Part shown: positions 35,749 to 64,000 of the stretch, piece by piece
Position numbering within the stretch: position 1 is the first letter of the stretch
Layout of the letters: each line of letters starts with the position of its first letter
Assembly: GCF_026151205.1 (NCBI RefSeq)
Contig: NC_087081.1
Location: forward strand, 2,361,246 to 2,425,245
Length of the DNA: 64,000 nt
Source: Bolinopsis microptera
Taxonomy: Eukaryota; Ctenophora; Tentaculata; Lobata; Bolinopsidae
Reading direction: 5' to 3'
Made by a program: the position numbers and the translations under genes
Notes under the pieces: model-generated
Database searches by the model: none
What the model saw: only the letters and a program-made list of their open reading frames with translations
Told to the model about the DNA's origin: nothing

Positions 35749-35916
35749 TTAGGAGCCATCTACTTATATTAGGACGACCGCCAAAATCGCCAATCACTTT
35801 TTCGTTAATTCTGCCAAAATTTTCAGAAACCAGCCCCCCTCCCCCTGTCCGGATTTGTCCGAAATTCCAAAACCACCCTCCTCCCAATTTGCCGGACGTT
35901 CTAAGTAGATGGCCCC
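35749..35916. mobile_element. small MITE, imperfect TIRs
   Basis: Left GGAGCCATCTACTTATATTA pairs with the complement of TAAGTAGATGGCCCC at the right end. It is about 170 bp long with a C-rich centre and is non-coding. Confidence 0.65.
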
Positions 35917-36048
35917 TTATGACTTCAATATTCATGGCGTACCTACAAATCTAAGATCTAATAAATCTCAAACGGTCAAAAAAGACTCATAATCACATGA
36001 TATCACGACAAAATCATGTAAACGATAAAACTTCACATAGTCACGTGA

Positions 36049-56774
<20,726 letters not shown>

Positions 56775-57489
56775 CTGTGATTCGTTAATTGGTTGTGGAT
56801 CGAGTAACTATGATAATATTATAGTAAATATATTGCCTAACAAGTTTTAATACAACAGGCAAATACGTTGATCTGATTTGTCCAGTACAAGGTAACCTTG
56901 GTCGTATTTGATGCTCAGATCTCAGATCACGTGGCGGATCATGTGGTGGGTAAACAATTTTCATATACAGTCCGTTCTTAATACTAGATCCATAGTTTGA
57001 ATAAATATTCATCAAGTTCACAAAATGTATTCGGTTGAAATTGGTCCCTGAGATGGCATTTCCAGTGATCCCAGGGCCAAACTGTACTGTTATAACCGAC
57101 AGTAGATAGTGCGCCTTTTACCAAGTAACACAACAATTATAAACCATGAGAAGACCAATCACACACCGAGAGTGTAGTCTTGATCAACTATATTAGTTGT
57201 CACTCATTAATTAATTATGTAATTTAAAATTATAAGCCGTGGGAGCAGCAATTAAACGGTACACTATAAGTATAGCTAAAAGCTATGTCTAGTATTGTTA
57301 GTAGTGATTGTGGCGTGTCCTGGTCAATTAGGTAATAAGTTCATTAATAATGCAATGAAATTAATTAATAATGTAACTAATTGTTTATTTCATGACATTA
57401 GAAATGAAACGGTGAAAGTAGTAGCGATGGTATTGACACACTGGCTCAGATAGGTCTATTGTTATTAGAGTGTGAGGAGGGAAACATCG

Positions 57490-59611
57490 TCATCCTGCCT
57501 TAAAACAACACAAACAGACTGGTCCAGAATTAACGTGACGTCATCCTGCCTTTAAAACAACACAAACATACTGGTCCAGAATTAACGTGACGTCATCCTG
57601 CCTTTAAAACAACACAAACAGAATGGTCCAGAATTAACGTGACGTCATCCTGCCTTAAAACAACACAAACAGACTGGTCCAGAATTAACGTGACGCCATC
57701 CTGCCTTAAAACAACACAAACAGACTGGTCCAGAATTAACGTGACGTCATCCTGCCTTTAAAACAACACAAACATACTGGTCCAGAATTAACGTGACGTC
57801 ATCCTGCCTTTAAAACAACACAAACAGAATGGTCCAGAATTAACGTGACGTCATCCTGCCTTAAAACAACACAAACAGACTGGTCCAGAATTAACGTGAC
57901 GTCATCCTGCCTTTAAAACAACACAAACATACTGGTCCAGAATTAACGTGACGTCATCCTGCCTTTAAAACAACACAAACATACTGGTCCAGAATTAACG
58001 TGACGTCATCCTGCCTTTAAAACAACACAAACAGAATGGTCCAGAATTAACGTGACGTCATCCTGCCTTTAAAACAACACAAACAGAATGGTCCAGAATT
58101 AACGTGACGTCATCCTGCCTTTAAAACAACACAAACATACTGGTCCAGAATTAACGTGACGTCATCCTGCCTTTAAAACAACACAAACAGACTGGTCCAG
58201 AATTAACGTGACGTCATCCTGCCTTTAAAACAACACAAACATACTGGTCCAGAATTAACGTGACGTCATCCTGCCTTTAAAACAACACAAACATACTGGT
58301 CCAGAATTAACGTGACGTCATCCTGCCTTAAAACAACACAAACATACTGGTCCAGAATTAACGTGACGCCATCCTGCCTTTAAAACAACACAAACAGACT
58401 GGTCCAGAATTAACGTGACGTCATCCTGCCTTTAAAACAACACAAACATACTGGTCCAGAATTAACGTGACGCCATCCTGCCTTAAAACAACACAAACAG
58501 ACTGGTCCAGAATTAACGTGACGTCATCCTGCCTTTAAAACAACACAAACAGACTGGTCCAGAATTAACGTGACGTCATCCTGCCTTTAAAACAACACAA
58601 ACAGAATGGTCCAGAATTAACGTGACGCCATCCTGCCTTAAAACAACACAAACAGACTGGTCCAGAATTAACGTGACGCCATCCTGCCTTTAAAACAACA
58701 CAAACAGACTGGTCCAGAATTAACGTGACGTCATCCTGCCTTTAAAACAACACAAACAGACTGGTCCAGAATTAACGTGACGTCATCCTGCCTTTAAAAC
58801 AACACAAACATACTGGTCCAGAATTAACGTGACGTCATCCTGCCTTAAAACAACACAAACAGACTGGTCCAGAATTAACGTGACGTCATCCTGCCTTAAA
58901 ACAACACAAACAGACTGGTCCAGAATTAACGTGACGTCATCCTGCCTTAAAACAACACAAACAGACTGGTCCAGAATTAACGTGACGTCATCCTGCCTTA
59001 AAACAACACAAACAGACTGGTCCAGAATTAACGTGACGTCATCCTGCCTTAAAACAACACAAACAGACTGGTCCAGAATTAACGTGACGTCATCCTGCCT
59101 TAAAACAACACAAACAGACTGGTCCAGAATTAACGTGACGTCATCCTGCCTTAAAACAACACAAACAGACTGGTCCAGAATTAACGTGACGTCATCCTGC
59201 CTTAAAACAACACAAACAGACTGGTCCAGAATTAACGTGACGTCATCCTGCCTTAAAACAACACAAACAGACTGGTCCAGAATTAACGTGACGTCATCCT
59301 GCCTTCAAAACAACACAAACATACTGGTCCAGAATTAACGTGACGTCATCCTGCCTTTAAAACAACACAAACATACTGGTCCAGAATTAACGTGACGTCA
59401 TCCTGCCTTTAAAACAACACAAACATACTGGTCCAGAATTAACGTGACGTCATCCTGCCTTTAAAACAACACAAACATACTGGTCCAGAATTAACGTGAC
59501 GTCATCCTGCCCTTAAAACAACACAAACAGAATGGTCCAGAATTAACGTGACGTCATCCTGCCTTTAAAACAACACAAACAGACTGGTCCAGAATTAACG
59601 TGACGTCATCA
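57490..59611 (+). repeat. 51/52-bp satellite with a CRE palindrome in nearly every unit
   Basis: About 41 tandem units starting GTGACGTCATCCTGCCTTTA and ending GGTCCAGAATTAAC. Lengths are 51 or 52 bp depending on one T, with a variable GACTGG/TACTGG/GAATGG site. Most units contain perfect TGACGTCA, the full cAMP-response-element consensus; about five have TGACGCCA. From about 58820 to 59290 the units are all the 51-bp type, so the frame stays open as 17-residue repeats; this is a by-product of unit length, not a gene. Confidence 0.95.
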
Positions 59612-62008
59612 CGAGAGAGTTAGTAAGTTAACAGCTGCTTTTAAATAAAAGCGCTTTAAATAATGGTAATTTGGCCCAACCCGGGGTATTTGAGCTTTTC
59701 AACAAGAATTAAAACATGTTCTTAATATTATGTAGCCAGGTTGTGGACTGGCTGCACCTGGTTAAAGCACTTCCATCCCATTACATAATAATACTTAAAT
59801 TATTTGTTATATAGTAGTGTTGAAAGTATTAAAACTAACATGTCTTCATGAATGTAGATAAGTATAACTGTGTGATAATATAATATAATACAACGTAACG
59901 TATTAATAGTAGTTAGTATGTAATATGTATAGTAGTAGAATACTATAATAGATTTTATATTAACACCGATAGTAACTACGTACTATCATTATCATACTGA
60001 CAGCTCAATAATTACTGTACAATAATAGTTACTATTAATAGTTTTTAGTACTATTATAGTAATAATAAGTAGTTACTATCTATATTAATATAGATAGTAA
60101 CTACTTATTATTACTATCAGTAACAGTTACAATTCGTATTACTGTCGTAATTATGACAGTACCAGTTGAGAGCATACTGGTCAGACTGGCACACTGCCAA
60201 ATGGCATTCAGGATCCTGTGAGAGTTTCCTAGTCATCATATTATACAACCATTCTGCCAAATTTATACTCACTTATAGTTATACCTTGACTAAAATCCAT
60301 CGCCATAAAGTGACTAATGGGCAGTTGTGTAAGATTAAAATTTGAAATGTTGAAAATATTACAAAATATTGTGTATACTGTATTATGACTTTATGACGCA
60401 CGTCGCACATGTTTCTCAATCTTTAATATTTTTAAAATCACCGTAGATATGCATACTGCTCAGTGGGTATCGTATAGTTCGGAATATGTTCGGATTCCGA
60501 GTTCGGTGTTCGTTCCGACCGAATATTCGAATATATATTATATATTATACAGGGTGGGCCAAAAGTCAGTACTCATACGTTGGCCTTTATAGCTCAGTCA
60601 CTGAGTGCCCAATTTAAATACTTCGTCAGGATTAATTGAATATATTCGGTACCGAATACTACTGAATACCAAATATTTGATATTTTGATTATCCGAGCTT
60701 GTACGTGATTATTCTAGCTTGTACGTGATTATCCGAGCTTGTACGTGATTATCCGAGCTTGTACGCCAGTACGTGGTTTCAAAATGTGAGTCACGACTGT
60801 CGATTAGTTTATTGTGGTTTATTCTAGAATATTTTGCTCTCTGTCTCAGTAGTAACTGGAGAATATTTGATTTGATTTTTCTGATGAATATCGAATATTA
60901 TATTCTCCCATGAAGATCATAGTAGTAGTCAGTAAGATCTAGTAAGGTATTAACAGCACTCAATACGCTCACCAGAATTGCTAAAAGCCAATAAGGCTGT
61001 CATAGCCCTTCCTTGTATAACAGGAGTTGTAAACACTAAACTTTAAAACTTTCTGGATGTGGGGATTATAATTGCACTCATAATCTGTAATTTGGCGTCC
61101 CTTGTCTTTTAAACCACCTAGCTGGATAATTAGTTAAGGGTATGAAACTTACTACTAAGCTATAAGGGTACTTAGGACAGTTTTATATTTATGAGAAGGT
61201 TATTATTAAAGGCAGATCCCCGGACCCCTCGCTCCTCAATTATAGACACAGGGTGGTCACCACTCACCAGGGTCGTTCTCTTGTTATGATAATTCCTGGA
61301 TTCTGTCAGCCCAGTAAAAATGGGTGGTAACAGTTGGTAGCGAGTTAGGGTTCTAGTTAGATGAGACCCCTCCAGAGTCCAGTCATCCAGGTCCCCTCAT
61401 ACGACACCATTAATCTTAGAGTCATCTGTAATCTGTATAGCAGATTATTATATCCTCTTGTAACTTGGGCTACTTGCTCATTGTTGCCCGATCACGCTGC
61501 CCTGATTATCTCTCCTCCTCGTGGGGACTGTACATTGCACAATGAAAGGAGAATCACTAACCTTCATCGTTCTGATCGTCTTGAAATAATAGCTCAGAGG
61601 AAACGTTTAGAATAACAATATAGCTATTAGCTGCATTCTCATGATACAACAGTTTTCACATTGTCACAAAGCATGTTCTAATGATGCTCGGGGTTCGAGT
61701 TATGCTTTTTAAGCGATGATCGTTCATTCGCCCTCCTGCGTCTCCTGGATTGCTCTTCTTTCTTTATTCGTGAAATTGTCCACTGAGACATCCATCGTAA
61801 TAGTTTTAAACATCAACCACTGCACTGCACGATCACATCGTCCTTCTAATTACTATAATAATCATCCTCTAAAAAGTTATTCGGAAAGATTTGATCGGTG
61901 ACTTTTTGCTCCTTTTTGCTGTGGAACCCCCACACTTAAATTCTAAACATACGCTTTTCCAACAAGTTCAATTTTTCTAACAAGTTCAATTTTTCTAGCA
62001 ATTGAATT
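59612..62008. other. intergenic, repeat remnants only
   Basis: Mostly AT-rich. A mariner-like terminal sequence (ACAGGGTGGGCCAAAAGTCA) is at 60550. ATTCGG-rich sequence flanks it (60480-60670). Four 20-bp repeats of CGAGCTTGTACGTGATTATC lie at about 60694-60765. The frame at 61361-61615 has no splice or domain support. Confidence 0.55.
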
Positions 62009-62882
62009 ATGATAGTGCTACACTGTTTAACTGCTATACTCGTCCTGGAGGAAACTAACTGTGACCAAGGTAAGTCATTACTATCTGTCATACTGTCAGT
62101 ACTGTCACAAGTGTTGCTTAAACTTGTTGCAAAGCATTTCAACATGAAAACCGATCAGACTTATCCGTGGACTATATCAGCTTCAGTCCCATTACAGAGA
62201 TATGGAATATTGGGCTGGTGGGGAGGTGAAACCCATATTTTTTATATGAATCATATATTTGATTTGACACGTCACAGTGATTCTAACTTTTGCTTATTGT
62301 ATCATCTGTTCAGAAGAAGTAATATACGAAAACATAGCAAGTAAAGGTGAGGTTGACGCTGAAAGTGAGTGGGGAAGTTACTCAGTAAAATACTTGATTG
62401 ATGGAAGGTAACTATAGTTCACTGACTTTATTTGTAATATTCTGTATTATAAGTATTTACATGAGATTATTACAAACTCAGTGTTTCGAGCCGGACCTCA
62501 ATATTCCGCCCAAGACACAGAGGCCCACCTGAACAATCTGAACACCCATTACAAACAAACTTTATTTTCAGTCCTGAAGGGGTTTGTTTCATCGCAAACG
62601 GAATTGACCGTACCGACCAATGGTGCAGGCTCACGTTTCCTGAGACTTACTACATAGAGAGGATATCTATATGGAACAGACGAGAAGAGACGAGCGCTCC
62701 CAGGATAGACGGAGTGCAGGTGCACATAGACCATGTTCTCCTAACCAGGATAGAGTACGTAGAGGGGAAGGAAGAGTACGGATACTCACTTCCTCAGAAG
62801 AAAGGCAAAGTGATAACGATCTGCTGCAGCAAGGTTAATCTGGCCATAGCTGAGTTGGAGGTCTACGGGTCAACTACTAAAG
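62009..62882 (+). CDS. secreted fucolectin-like (F5/8 type C) protein, 3 exons, 3' end open
   Basis: Exons 62009-62069 (ATG, signal peptide MIVLHCLTAILVLEETNC, donor GTAAGT), 62314-62407 and 62572-62882 join in phase, giving about 155 residues so far. The pattern is that of the fucolectin/tachylectin-4 branch of F5/8C jelly-roll domains: an N-terminal NIASKGEVDAESEWGSYSVK then YLIDG, a middle QWCRLTFPETYYIERISIWN then RR, a cysteine pair ITICC, and the closing strand IAELEVYG. These lectins bind fucose or related glycans outside the cell; ligand and calcium use are not proven here. Exon 3 ends TCAACTACTAAAG/GTTAGT, and that 3' end plus donor is repeated 44 bp downstream. The terminal exon was not identified before the window end. 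Confidence 0.85.
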
Positions 62883-63596
62883 GTTAGTTTAGCGCGCGCC
62901 AGAGCATTACTAGTCAACTACTAAAGGTTAGTTTAGCGCACGCCAGAGTGTGCTACGGAGTGTTCCTCAATCCTCATAAATGGCCAAGACATGATGTTCT
63001 TGTGGAAGCAAGATGGTGAGAAAATATGGGCTTCTAGTTTGGTGAACTACCTCAACTCAGATATCATTTTTCAAGCGAGGCAGTGCGCCAGTACTGTGTG
63101 GGATTCTTATTTTATCTTTTGGTAAACCTGAAACATACCTATCATTGCCCACATTACACTTGAAGTATTATACATGGTGGTTTAGCAATTGCTTTATTTG
63201 CTCTGTCTTAAAGTGAAAGTGAAGTCCATCATTCAAATTTCCCAGCTCTTATTGTATACATTTTAATGAAAACGAGCATTATCCTGGCCATTTGGCGCCA
63301 TAATATCAATAGTCAACATGTCATCAGTATTTTACATAATTGTACAAGTAAGGTGATTTGATAGTTTGTCGACAATATCGACCCTTCTTCTGAGTTTTAT
63401 TTATAGGGAGTTAAGTTTTATTTGTTTTTATCCAGACTGCTGCTGACTATGGAATCATTCAATACAAAGTTTGATGAGAAGTGTGAAAAGCAAAAATCTA
63501 AATATTTACATGTTCTTAATATCAAAACCAAGTATTATTTTTAAGTTATTAGGCTAGAGTCGGTATTCGACATTAACCATATATATATATATACTC
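62883..63596. other. no exon identified
   Basis: AT-rich region after the lectin exon. It probably contains an intron or 3' UTR of the lectin gene, but I see no convincing exon. Confidence 0.4.
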
Positions 63597-63791
63597 AAAA
63601 TGTTTCAAGGTGCAGTTTTAAGGTGCAGTTTTAAGGTGCAGTTTTAAGGTGCAGTTTCAAGGTGCAGTTTCAAGGTGCAGTTTCAAGGTGCAGTTTCAAG
63701 GTGCAGTTTAAGGTACAATTTCAAGGTGCAGTTTCAAGGTGCAGTTTCAAGGTGCAGTTTCAAGGTGCAGTTTCAAGGTGCAGTTTCAAGT
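63597..63791 (+). repeat. 13-bp tandem repeat
   Basis: About 14-15 units of TTTCAAGGTGCAG, with TTTTAAGGTGCAG variants in the first units. The frame through it encodes FQGAVSRC-type repeats and then a short basic tail to 63920; not supported as a gene. Confidence 0.93.
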
Positions 63792-64000
63792 ATGGAGTTG
63801 AGAATCAGGTATAAGAAGTTCACTTTTGAGAGGTTCGGGATGATCAAGGTCAGGATCAGTATTCACTATTCAGTGCCAGGCAAACGAGGATTCATGTTCA
63901 GAAACACCACCGGGTTTTGAAAGCTAATTTTAGGATCGGTGATCAGGATCAGGAACAGGAAAAATCTTTGGCTGGGCTCTGGGTTTGATTTAGTTCAGGT

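Noticed and set aside
56785-57021. Minus-strand frame as the missing 5' FAM135 exon
   Set aside because: It does not resemble the conserved FAM135 N-terminus and lacks a clear donor joining in phase to 56774.
58829-59338. 169-codon frame made of 17-residue repeats
   Set aside because: Unit length of 51 bp keeps the frame open; there is no start context or signal peptide, and the neighbouring 52-bp units break it.
57490-59611. CRISPR-like array
   Set aside because: Units are directly adjacent copies with no unique spacers, and the DNA is eukaryotic.
60550-60575. Complete mariner element
   Set aside because: Only one end-like sequence (CAGGGTGGGCCAAAAGT) is visible; no second end or transposase.
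61361-61615. 84-codon plus-strand frame
   Set aside because: No splice sites, signal peptide or family resemblance; left as intergenic.

Overview
This is animal (metazoan) nuclear DNA. Evidence: multi-exon genes with GT-AG introns whose phases agree from exon to exon, genes nested in introns, metazoan-type domain families (FAM135 lipase-like, cytosolic sulfotransferase, SRCR, Ly6/uPAR-like, fucolectin-type F5/8C, SPRY), AT-rich intergenic DNA, and dense MITEs and satellites. There are no operons, ribosome binding sites or prokaryotic features. Compact introns and expanded SRCR/lectin families suit a marine invertebrate, but the phylum cannot be fixed from sequence alone.

Layout. 0.2-8.6 kb: a small coiled-coil gene (minus) whose 5.8-kb intron is filled by a 4.6-kb poly-G-ended mobile element (element 1) containing a GGA-rich satellite. 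8.9-15.4 kb: a 2.2-kb TIR element with a ~155-bp periodic interior, a 2.5-kb foldback built on a GGCCGAGGAGGGTCAT-type satellite, and several MITEs. 15.5-17.2 kb: five units of a 317-bp satellite. 18.4-26.1 kb: the 5' part of a large SPRY-domain gene (minus; HECTD4-like, tentative), with a ~2-kb hairpin-headed repeat in one intron and a second copy just downstream. 26.9-28.3 kb: a divergent GPI-type Ly6-like gene (plus). 28.8-30.2 kb: the 3' end of an unrecognised minus-strand gene. 31.0-35.9 kb: a hAT-like MITE, a 3.3-kb giant inverted repeat and another MITE.

36.0-56.8 kb: the main locus, a FAM135 gene (minus) that I resolve into 17 phase-consistent exons (about 734 residues, 5' end not found). 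Its introns hold a complete plus-strand sulfotransferase gene with a probable frameshift, an intronless minus-strand secreted SRCR gene, and two further poly-G-ended elements (2 and 3). 57.5-59.6 kb: about 41 copies of a 51/52-bp satellite, nearly all carrying a perfect cAMP-response-element palindrome. 62.0-62.9 kb: a secreted fucolectin-like gene (plus). The right edge carries a 13-bp tandem repeat.

The most novel-looking signal is the trio of poly-G/poly-C-ended elements. Each lies in an intron, each is flanked by a 7-8 bp target duplication, and each has 10-bp-period tandem repeats just inside its ends, with a different 10-mer per element. Two of the three also carry the same GGA-rich satellite. 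None has a visible transposase.
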